From: an uncultured Chloroflexota bacterium
Lineage (GTDB): Bacteria > Chloroflexota > Limnocylindria > Limnocylindrales > CSP1-4
Length of the DNA stretch: 11,457 nt
NCBI GenBank assembly: GCA_903924005.1
Contig: CAIXZV010000408.1
Span: forward strand, 1-11,457
Direction: 5' to 3'
In this document: piece by piece, positions 6,347 to 11,457 of the stretch
Position numbering within the stretch: position 1 is the stretch's first letter
How the letters are laid out: each line of letters starts with the position of its first letter
Translations under genes and position numbers: made by a program
Notes under the pieces: generated by a model
Database searches by the model: none
Told to the model about the DNA's origin: nothing
The model's input: only the letters and a program-made list of their open reading frames with translations

Positions 6347-6874
6347 ATGGCCAACGAGGGGGCACCTCCGCTGACCGCGGATGAGGCCATCCGCCGCATG
6401 CTGCTCACCCGGGTCGACGACGCGTTCCGGCTGGCCGCGTTCATCCTGGGCGACGCAGTCGCGGCGGAGGACCTTGTGCAGGAGGCCGCCCTGCTCGCGT
6501 GGGACCGGCGCCGGAGCCTGCGCGACGCCCGGGCCGCAGATGGCTGGTTCACCCAGATCCTCGTCAACCTCTGCCGGGACGAACTCCGCCGACGCGCCCG
6601 GCGACCCCGTCTCGTCGCCCTCGACCCCGCCGTCGGGCACGGCACGGCCACAACGCCCGCTCCCGCGAGCGACCTCGCACCGGCGATCGCCAGGCTGACG
6701 GCCGACGAGCAGACACTCCTCGCGCTGCGGTTCGGGCGCCAGCTCACGATCCCCGAGATCGCGGGCCAACTCGACATCCCCGAGGGCACGGTGAAGTCCC
6801 GCCTCCACGCAACCCTGCAGCACCTGCGCGCCGCGGTCGATGCCGAACGACGCGCCGAGGAGCGTGTCCGATGA
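6347..6874 (+). CDS. ECF-family RNA polymerase sigma factor
   Basis: Small sigma factor directing RNA polymerase to stress or signal promoters. Region 2 covers roughly residues 20-85: DDAFRLAAFILGD, AAEDLVQEAALLAW (the D-LVQE core-binding helix) and GWFTQILVNLCRDELRRR for -10 recognition. Region 4 runs from about 122 to 168, with LTADEQTLLALRF, IPEIAGQLDIPEGTVKSRLH (the helix-turn-helix for -35 recognition) and a closing LQHLRAAV. The length of 175 is normal and no C-terminal extension is present. The ATG at 6347 is preceded by GAAGGGAAGGG (6335-6345). Its stop overlaps the ATG of the next gene as ATGA, the usual arrangement of an ECF sigma with its membrane-bound regulator. All four Phe codons are TTC. 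The family is sure; the ECF subgroup and regulon are not. Confidence 0.92.
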   Translation: MANEGAPPLTADEAIRRMLLTRVDDAFRLAAFILGDAVAAEDLVQEAALLAWDRRRSLRDARAADGWFTQILVNLCRDELRRRARRPRLVALDPAVGHGTATTPAPASDLAPAIARLTADEQTLLALRFGRQLTIPEIAGQLDIPEGTVKSRLHATLQHLRAAVDAERRAEERVR

Positions 6875-8271
6875 CCGACGACGACCTCGAGCAGCGGCTC
6901 CGCTCCCACTACCGGGCGATCGACCCCGGGTTCGCTCCGCCCATGGTTGGCCGTCGTGTAGCGGCGGCGCTGGAGCAGCGGGCGAGCCGGCCGATGCCGC
7001 GCTCCCGGCTGAACCGGGCGTACGCAGGCCTGATGGCCGCGGTCGTGGTTGGGGCGATCGGGCTCACGGTCGGGCTCACCCTCGGGCTTCAGCCGGGCGG
7101 CTTCCTCGGCCAGCCGGGATCGCCGTCGACGGCGCCGCTAGCCCCGACGATGCCCCAGTCGCCATCACCGGGCGTTCCGTCAAGCCTAGGCCCGACGACG
7201 TCGCCGACGCAGCTTCCCGCTGGCCCCGACATCGAAGCAGGCGCGATGGTTGACGCGCTCCACGGCTGGGCAGTGACCAATGGCCGGCTGTGGGTCACGG
7301 CCGACGGCGGGGCAACATGGCGCGACGCGACGCCGCCGAGCGGGTTCGCGGTAGCGTCGGCTGGCTACCTCCTCGGCGTCGCCTTCGCGGATGCCCAGCA
7401 CGGCTGGGCGGCTTTCAACGAGGCGTTCACGAGCCCAAGCGATGCCTCCTACGGACGCGTCGACGTCTGGCGCACCGCCGACGGCGGGCAGACCTGGACC
7501 AAGACGCAGCTGCCGAAGGCGCGCTTCGCCGTCTTCGGGGAGCTCATGCCCCGAGTCCAGTTCGACGTCCTCGACGCCACCCACGTGTTCGCGTTCCAGA
7601 GCGGCAACGGCGCAAAGGGGAAGAACGACAGCGACCTGTTCTGGACGGCCGACGGCGGGGGGACCTGGTCCGCGGACCGCCCGACCGGTTCTGGCAGCGT
7701 GGGCATCGAGGGGTCCATCGCCTTCGCCACGGCCATGGACGGGGTGGTCGTCAACACGTGGCACGGGGCCGGCATCTCCGTCACCCAGGATGGCGGCCGG
7801 ACGTGGACCGACGCCGCGTGGCCCGCGTCGGCCGCCGTCTCGGCGGGCGGGCAGGGCTCCTTCGGCCAGCCGGTCTTCTTCGGCGGGCGCACCGGCCTCA
7901 TGACCTTCCTCCCCGACGGGCTCGTCGACACCCCGGTGTACCGAACCACCGACGCCGGGTCCTCGTGGGCGCCGTCAGCGACGATCCCGGCCGGAGTCAC
8001 CGCGGTCTCGTTCCTCGATCTGCAGCGATGGATCGCGATCAGCGGAACCGAGGTGTTCCGCACCACCGACGGCGGCCAGACATGGGCGCACAGCCCCGCC
8101 GCCGGCCTGCCGGGCATCCCGGGTTCGTTCCTGATGACCGATGCCCAGCGCGGCTCGGCGCTGGCGTCGATGGGCGACTGCGGGGTCATCAAGAGCAGGT
8201 GCAACACCCGGACCGGGCTGTACGCCACCGTCGACGGCGGATCGACCTGGACGCAACTCTGGCCGAAGTGA
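6871..8271 (+). CDS. Single-pass membrane protein with seven BNR/YCF48-like repeats; putative anti-sigma sensor
   Basis: Starting at the ATG that overlaps the sigma factor stop, with GAGGAGCG at 6858-6865 upstream, the protein has 466 residues. Layout: a short cytoplasmic part (1-49) of the size used by anti-sigma domains; one membrane helix (about 50-74); a Pro/Ser/Thr-rich linker (79-118); then an outer part with seven Asp-box-like turns at 145-150 (DGGATW), 204-209, 261-266, 307-312, 361-366 (DAGSSW, degenerate), 400-405 and 455-460. Such repeats form beta-propellers in BNR and YCF48-type proteins. By position it is the likely partner of the sigma factor, holding it at the membrane and sensing something outside. 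No zinc-binding HxxxCxxC motif of the ZAS anti-sigma class is seen, so sigma binding is inference. The open frame could run further upstream inside the sigma gene, but this start is favoured. All 20 Phe codons are TTC. Confidence 0.82.
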   Translation: MTDDDLEQRLRSHYRAIDPGFAPPMVGRRVAAALEQRASRPMPRSRLNRAYAGLMAAVVVGAIGLTVGLTLGLQPGGFLGQPGSPSTAPLAPTMPQSPSPGVPSSLGPTTSPTQLPAGPDIEAGAMVDALHGWAVTNGRLWVTADGGATWRDATPPSGFAVASAGYLLGVAFADAQHGWAAFNEAFTSPSDASYGRVDVWRTADGGQTWTKTQLPKARFAVFGELMPRVQFDVLDATHVFAFQSGNGAKGKNDSDLFWTADGGGTWSADRPTGSGSVGIEGSIAFATAMDGVVVNTWHGAGISVTQDGGRTWTDAAWPASAAVSAGGQGSFGQPVFFGGRTGLMTFLPDGLVDTPVYRTTDAGSSWAPSATIPAGVTAVSFLDLQRWIAISGTEVFRTTDGGQTWAHSPAAGLPGIPGSFLMTDAQRGSALASMGDCGVIKSRCNTRTGLYATVDGGSTWTQLWPK

Positions 8272-8442
8272 GGGCCGGCTGAGCCTCCCGACCAGTTGAT
8301 CGCGCACAGCGCGACGTGCGCCACGGCGTGGACGGCGAGCATCAGGCGGTCGAAGCGGCGCAGGAACGCTGGCGCCGCGGTCAGAGACGCGCTGGCGTCC
8401 CTCGACGGGACCGCTGCCCGAGCGGGTGGACCTCGACCGCCG
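8272..8442. other. Convergent intergenic region made of two degraded gene tails
   Basis: This 171-bp stretch separates the plus-strand BNR-repeat gene from the minus-strand secreted-protein gene. I see no intact gene, promoter or T-tailed terminator in it. Almost all of it is explained by two gene remnants, listed separately: a copy of the membrane-protein gene tail and a copy of the DUF3419 gene tail. They meet at about 8374-8379, where both parents share GCCGC. Confidence 0.7.
8292..8379 (-). pseudogene. Remnant of the 3' end of the DedA/YqaA-like membrane protein gene
   Basis: Aligned without gaps to 9562-9649, this segment matches at 73 of 88 positions (my count by eye), including the shared block GGTCGAAGCGGCGCAGGAAC. 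Read on the minus strand it encodes APAFLRRFDRLMLAVHAVAH and then VALCAINWSG, against LRRFDRLVLAVYAVAYLALYAVYWS in the intact gene. The stop codon has been lost and the frame runs on. Weak similarity (GGCCGG) extends to 8273/9541. Only the last 29 or so codons are present, so it cannot make a working membrane protein. Confidence 0.72.
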
Positions 8443-8446
8443 CTAG
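8374..8446 (+). pseudogene. Internally deleted remnant of the 3' end of the DUF3419/BtaA-like gene
   Basis: Positions 8374-8396 match 6082-6104 at 22 of 23 bases (AAVRDALA). The match then jumps to 6199 onward: CTGGCGTCCC is identical (8392-8401 and 6199-6208) and CGAGCGGGTGGACCT is identical (8419-8433 and 6228-6242). The two matching parts are joined at CTGGC, which occurs at both 6100-6104 and 6199-6203 in the parent, as expected for a 99-bp deletion between short direct repeats. A 2-nt indel shifts the frame; the original frame resumes as ERVDLDRR and ends at TAG (8444-8446). That stop shares the CTAG at 8443-8446 with the stop of the minus-strand neighbour. Confidence 0.7.
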
Positions 8447-9459
8447 GGCCGCACGTACCGCCACAGCGTCTTGGTTGCCTTGTGGCCGTGCGTGTCCGTC
8501 ACGATGACCTTGACGGTATGCCAGCCAAGGCGGCTGAACCGCAGGTTCACCGTCCGGCCCACATGAACGCGGACGCCATCCACGTACCAGCTGTACCGCA
8601 GCGTCCCGATGAGGCCCTTTGACGTTGCCGCGGCGTAGTACCAGTGGGAGCGGTGGATGGTGGTCGCCATGCTGGGCGCCACCTTGACGGCGATCACCTT
8701 GGGGTCAACGCCGGCACCCGCGAAGTTGGGACCGCCGTACTCGGGCGTACCAGAGTCGTTGTAGAACACCGCGATCGTCCCCGGCACTTTGGCCCGGAAG
8801 GTGAAGGTGAGCGCAAAACCGTCTGCGCTGGCGAAGGCTTGCGCGCAGTTGCAGCCGCTGTAGGCGTCCCAGTGGGCACCGTTGGGTGGCACGGTGTAGC
8901 CGCCAAACGGGTGGGCGGTGGCCGTCACGAGGTCACCCTGGCGTGTGCCGTGCGGCATGCTCAGCCACACGCCTGGGAGATTGCTCTCGGTGATCCCGGA
9001 GCCAGCAGGCACGCCGTTTGTGCCGTGGACGAAGGTGTACGGGACGTATACCCCGTAGACCCCGCCCGAGTAGCCAAACGTAAACTCCCACAGCCCGGGG
9101 GCGCTGTACGGCACGGTAAACGTCCATGGGCCGCAGAACCCGCCGTCCCCCTTGCCGCGGAGCAGCACGGATCCAAAGGTCTCGTCATAGACGTACTGGA
9201 ACGGCGTTGTCAGGTTGCCCCAGAGCAGCTCGAAGTCGCACACCGCGGTAGCCGGAAACTGGTACCCATCCGGAAAGGCCGGCGTGAACACCGGGGTCAG
9301 GGTCATCTGGCTGCCGCTCACCCATGGACCGGACTGGGTGATGGTCACCGACGTTGGGGTTGGCAGCACCTCGGCGCTGACGGCAGCTGGCAGCGCCGTG
9401 ACAACGATCGAACTCAGGATCAGCCCGAGGCCGATGCTGCGAAGCCGCCGTGTCGTCAT
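8443..9459 (-). CDS. Secreted protein of unknown function with C-terminal PKD/Ig-like segment
   Basis: I do not recognise the family. The ATG at 9459 gives 338 residues beginning with a clear Sec signal peptide: MTTRRLRS, a hydrophobic core (IGLGLILSSIVVTALPAA) and probable cleavage after VSA (residue 29). GGGAGGG at 9463-9469 is just upstream of this ATG, so I prefer it to a start 27 codons earlier that would bury the signal peptide. The mature part is rich in Gly, Tyr, Trp and Thr, with Cys in VCDF, FCGP and GCNC that could form disulfides outside the cell. The last 60 or so residues (RYSWYVDGVRVHVGRTVNL, then GWHTVKVIVTDTHG) read like a PKD/Ig-like beta-sandwich. No catalytic motif, LPxTG anchor or lipobox is seen. 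It has its own promoter. Several Phe codons are TTT, unlike the adjacent sigma/BNR pair. A surface or matrix protein is plausible. Confidence 0.75.
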   Translation of the reverse strand: MTTRRLRSIGLGLILSSIVVTALPAAVSAEVLPTPTSVTITQSGPWVSGSQMTLTPVFTPAFPDGYQFPATAVCDFELLWGNLTTPFQYVYDETFGSVLLRGKGDGGFCGPWTFTVPYSAPGLWEFTFGYSGGVYGVYVPYTFVHGTNGVPAGSGITESNLPGVWLSMPHGTRQGDLVTATAHPFGGYTVPPNGAHWDAYSGCNCAQAFASADGFALTFTFRAKVPGTIAVFYNDSGTPEYGGPNFAGAGVDPKVIAVKVAPSMATTIHRSHWYYAAATSKGLIGTLRYSWYVDGVRVHVGRTVNLRFSRLGWHTVKVIVTDTHGHKATKTLWRYVRP

Positions 9460-9511
9460 GCGTCCCTCCCGTGGGCGCGGCTGCTGTACGCCGGGCCCCT
9501 GCTGTTCAACC

Positions 9512-9540
9512 ACTATCGATCCGGCGGTTGGCTGGGTCAA
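9512..9540 (-). promoter_or_regulatory. Sigma70-like promoter for the secreted protein gene
   Basis: On the minus strand TTGACC (9540-9535) and GATAGT (9517-9512) are separated by 17 bp, matching the -35 at 5 of 6 and the -10 at 4 of 6 positions. Transcription would start near 9505, leaving a leader of about 45 nt before the ATG at 9459 with its GGGAGGG ribosome binding site. The location in the 96-bp gap after the upstream operon fits an independent transcript. Confidence 0.5.
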
Positions 9541-9555
9541 GGCCGGAGCGCGTGG

Positions 9556-10149
9556 CTAGCTCCAGTACACCGCGTACAGCGCGAGGTATGCCACGGCGTA
9601 CACCGCGAGAACCAGCCGGTCGAAGCGGCGCAGGAACGCGGGCGCCGCCGAGCCAAGGATCGCCAGCACCAGCACCACCGGGCCGACGCGCGCGATGCGG
9701 TTGAGCACGACGCCCGCCGCAAGGCCCAGCGGGCTGCCGGGGCCAATCGCCCAGGCAAACGTGTAGACCTTGAGCGGCGTGCCGGGGCCAAGCTGCGCCA
9801 TCGACAGGGGATCGCCGGCGGCTACGGCGCGGGCGGCGTCGGCCAGCATGGGCGGGTGGATCGCCGGCAGCGCCAGCAGCATCGAGCGCACGGCGTCAGG
9901 CGCGGCAAGGCTCAACGCCCAGAGCACCGCAGAGCCCGCGAGGCTGCCAAGCGTCATCGCCACGAACAGGCGCACGGCGCGGCACGGCATGATCAGCGCC
10001 AGCAGACCCACGATGACGTCCGGGATGATCGGCCAGGCGATGGCCTCAGCGAAGGCCCACGTGGCGACAACCGCGAGCCCGATGGGGCCGAGTGCGAGCG
10101 CTTCGAGCCGACGGAACGGCGCGTCGCGGTTGGCGGGGACCGCGGTCAT
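9556..10149 (-). CDS. Small polytopic membrane protein, DedA/YqaA (SNARE-associated) like
   Basis: A 197-residue integral membrane protein. Its first half (VVATWAFAEAIAWPIIPDVI, then VGLLALIMP, an Arg-rich turn and LFVAMTLGSLAGSAVLWAL) resembles the E-x-x-xxP-x-PD entry helix and Gly-rich re-entrant segment of YqaA/DedA-like proteins, some of which are lipid scramblases or flippases. Further helices lie near the C-terminus (VGPVVLVLAILGSAAPAFL and VLAVYAVAYLALYAVYW). I prefer the ATG at 10149; a TTG at 10158 would overlap the stop of the preceding gene as TTGA and add three residues. Neither has an obvious ribosome binding site, so coupling to the VOC gene is likely. It is last in the minus-strand operon. 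A truncated copy of its 3' end lies at 8292-8379. The family call is by pattern only; 'conserved membrane protein' is the safe alternative. Confidence 0.62.
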   Translation of the reverse strand: MTAVPANRDAPFRRLEALALGPIGLAVVATWAFAEAIAWPIIPDVIVGLLALIMPCRAVRLFVAMTLGSLAGSAVLWALSLAAPDAVRSMLLALPAIHPPMLADAARAVAAGDPLSMAQLGPGTPLKVYTFAWAIGPGSPLGLAAGVVLNRIARVGPVVLVLAILGSAAPAFLRRFDRLVLAVYAVAYLALYAVYWS

Positions 10150-10154
10150 GCCGA

Positions 10155-10514
10155 TCAAGCGTCGCCGGAGACGCAGAACTCGTTGCCGGCGGGATCGGCC
10201 ATCACGGTCCAGCCGAAGTCATCAAGCGTGTGCTCAGCCAACACGGTCGCACCAAGCGCCACCAGGCGGACCACCTCGTCGGCGCGGACGTCGGCGCGAA
10301 AGTCGAGATGCACGCGGTTCTTCGCGATCTTCGGCTCCGGGACCTTCTGGAACAGGATGGGCGGACGGCCGGTGGCGGGTTCGCCATCGGGGACCAGCGC
10401 CACGTACTGCTCGTTCACCGCGTGGCGCGTGTAGCCCAAGGCTGCGGCCCAGAAGTCCACGACGGTGCCGTGGTCGGCGCAGTCGATGACCACCTCGGTG
10501 ACCCGCAAGCTCAT
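10155..10514 (-). CDS. VOC-superfamily / glyoxalase-like domain protein
   Basis: A 119-residue protein with one pair of beta-alpha-beta-beta-beta modules, typical of small vicinal-oxygen-chelate proteins (glyoxalase-like, bleomycin-resistance-like, dioxygenase-like). Visible family marks are VVDFWAAALGYTRH near the N-terminus, the second-module start NRVHLDFRAD with a metal-ligand-type His, a DEVVRLVALGATVLAEH helix, and the closing MADPAGNEFCV with a metal-ligand-type Glu. The ATG at 10514 is chosen because GAGGAGGGGTGAGG lies directly upstream and the longer TTG start (10532) adds only poorly fitting residues. It begins 4 bp after the Mrr-like stop, so the two are cotranscribed. The substrate cannot be assigned; it is a soluble enzyme or a binding protein for a small molecule. 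Confidence 0.82.
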   Translation of the reverse strand: MSLRVTEVVIDCADHGTVVDFWAAALGYTRHAVNEQYVALVPDGEPATGRPPILFQKVPEPKIAKNRVHLDFRADVRADEVVRLVALGATVLAEHTLDDFGWTVMADPAGNEFCVSGDA

Positions 10515-10518
10515 CGCC

Positions 10519-11457
10519 TCACCCCTCCTCAAACCCGCCCAAATCCACGCGCTTCACGGTGTACGGATCGCCAACTTGGGCAACGCCGATGCCGCTGTCG
10601 AACATCAGCCGCGCCAGATCGGCGCCGTCAAGCGCGACGACGCGGGGCTGGACGCCGCGGAGCCAGGCTCGCGCCTCGGGGTCCACGGTGCCGGTGGTGA
10701 TGTACACGCCGCGGCTAGCCTGCCGGTCCCGGGCGGTGGCCACGAGATCCTCTGCGGCCGGCCGGCCAAGCGGCAGTTCCCATTGCCCGGCGCGGACCAG
10801 CACAAGATCAAGTCCCAGCCGATCTGCAGCGACGACGCCCTCGATACCGCCGTCGTCCGACGGACCGATGGAGCGTGCCGCTTCGGCCCGGGTGCCGCCG
10901 TAGCCCATGGCGACCAAGAGCGCGACCACCAGCCGCTCGAACACGGGCAGCGAGGCGGTCCTCACGCGCTCCAGGAGTTGCGCCTCTACGGCTGCGCGGA
11001 GCGTGGCGTAGGCGGCTTCGAGCGCCTCTTCGGGCGTGAGCGCGGGGACTGGCTCGGCGTCGGGTTTCGGTGCCGGTTCGGCGGCTGCGGCAGCGGGGCT
11101 CGCCGGGACAGGCGCGCCAGTCCGCTTGCGGGTGCCGCTGGTGCGGATCGCCCGAAATTCCGGGTACCGCATCAGCTCGTGGATGCCCAAGTGGGAGGGC
11201 TGCTCCGCCAGCAGCGCCAGCCCGCGCTCCGTGACCTTGAATCGGCCGCGCTTCGTCGCGGCCAGCAGCCCGGCCGCTCGCAGGTACGTGGATGACCAGG
11301 CGAGACGGTTGTAGAAGGTTCGAGCGAGGCCGCTGGGGTTGCGCTGGTCCAACTCGCCGGCGGTCAGGCCGAGATCGGCAGCCATCGTCACAACGGCGCC
11401 CGCGAGCGCGTGCTCGTCGCGGTCGGCGGTCAGCCGAAGCAGCGGCAGGAGCAGCGC
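10519..11457 (-). CDS. Mrr-like type IV restriction endonuclease homologue with altered catalytic motif, 5' end outside window
   Basis: Mrr proteins cut DNA carrying modified bases. The frame is open to the window edge and upstream residues (LLLPLLRLTADRDEHAL) fit the Mrr N-terminal winged helix, so the gene starts beyond 11457; 312 residues are visible. Order: winged-helix domain (about 1-85: NRLAWSSTYLRAAGLL, RGRFKVTERGLALL), an Ala/Pro-rich linker (about 107-142), and the Mrr catalytic domain (about 170-312: VFERLVVALLVAMGYGG, SDDGGIEG, LGLDLVLV, ASRGVYITTG, VVALDGADLARLMFDSGIGV). Mrr has GGIDG and V-QAK-RW; here these read GGIEG (residues 203-207) and V-RAG-QW (221-226), so the catalytic Lys, the Gln and the second Asp are all changed. 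Cleavage activity is doubtful, although the fold looks intact. The sequence after the motif (PLGRPAAEDLVATA) also departs from VGRPxIxxFxGAL. No methyltransferase or other defence gene is adjacent within the window. Confidence 0.85.
   Translation of the reverse strand, partial: ALLLPLLRLTADRDEHALAGAVVTMAADLGLTAGELDQRNPSGLARTFYNRLAWSSTYLRAAGLLAATKRGRFKVTERGLALLAEQPSHLGIHELMRYPEFRAIRTSGTRKRTGAPVPASPAAAAAEPAPKPDAEPVPALTPEEALEAAYATLRAAVEAQLLERVRTASLPVFERLVVALLVAMGYGGTRAEAARSIGPSDDGGIEGVVAADRLGLDLVLVRAGQWELPLGRPAAEDLVATARDRQASRGVYITTGTVDPEARAWLRGVQPRVVALDGADLARLMFDSGIGVAQVGDPYTVKRVDLGGFEEG

Noticed and set aside
6499..6870. Upstream extension of the BNR-repeat protein through the sigma factor gene (giving 590 residues)
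   Set aside because: The added residues are Arg/Pro-rich and overlap region 2 and 4 coding of the sigma factor; the ATG at 6871 with the ATGA overlap and a ribosome binding site is the natural start.
8411..8425. CCGCT-GCCCG-AGCGG hairpin as a terminator between the convergent genes
   Set aside because: Only a 5-bp stem with no T-tract, and it falls inside the DUF3419 tail remnant, so it is inherited coding sequence.
8296..8622. 108-codon plus-strand open frame across the convergent gap
   Set aside because: It joins pieces of the degraded tails and the antisense of the secreted gene; it is explained by the two remnants and is not a gene.
8644..10434. 596-codon plus-strand open frame opposite the secreted, membrane and VOC genes
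   Set aside because: It spans three minus-strand genes with signal peptide, membrane helices and VOC motifs; the translation is His/Arg/Gly/Gln-rich shadow sequence.

Overview
The window is GC-rich, densely packed bacterial DNA with GTG and TTG starts, 4-bp ATGA overlaps between genes, an ECF sigma factor and YCF48/BNR-type repeats. This fits a high-GC lineage such as Chloroflexota (Limnocylindria-like) or Actinomycetota. There is no rRNA, tRNA or marker gene to settle it, so the taxonomy is a guess.

Layout, left to right. (1) The 3' part of a VapC-type PIN-domain toxin (to 401), cut by the window edge. (2) A 270-bp gap with four copies of a 17-bp palindrome (consensus GATCGGYNSNACCGATC) whose starts are 42, 63 and 42 bp apart, all multiples of 21 bp. 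(3) A six-gene plus-strand operon (672-6261): CDP-alcohol phosphatidyltransferase, CdsA-like cytidylyltransferase, PlsC-like acyltransferase, beta-hydroxyacid dehydrogenase, PaaK-like adenylate-forming ligase and a DUF3419/BtaA-like aminocarboxypropyl transferase. The first three could make phosphatidic acid, CDP-diacylglycerol and a phosphatidyl-alcohol. The last three could make or attach an unusual headgroup. I know of no characterised pathway with this exact set, so it is the best candidate for an undescribed system. (4) An ECF sigma factor and a translationally coupled membrane protein with seven extracytoplasmic BNR/YCF48-like repeats (6347-8271). All 24 Phe codons in these two genes are TTC, while the flanking genes often use TTT, which suggests separate ancestry.

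(5) A 171-bp convergent gap (8272-8442) that is a mosaic of two degraded gene tails: the 3' end of the membrane-protein gene at 9556-10149 joined to an internally deleted 3' end of the DUF3419 gene. Their order is what an old tandem duplication would leave. (6) Minus strand: a secreted protein with a C-terminal PKD/Ig-like segment and a visible sigma70-type promoter. (7) Minus strand, transcribed inward from the right edge: an Mrr-like protein whose catalytic QxK motif reads R-A-G, a VOC/glyoxalase-like protein and a small DedA/YqaA-like membrane protein, packed as one operon.

Functions are by motif recognition only; no database search was run.
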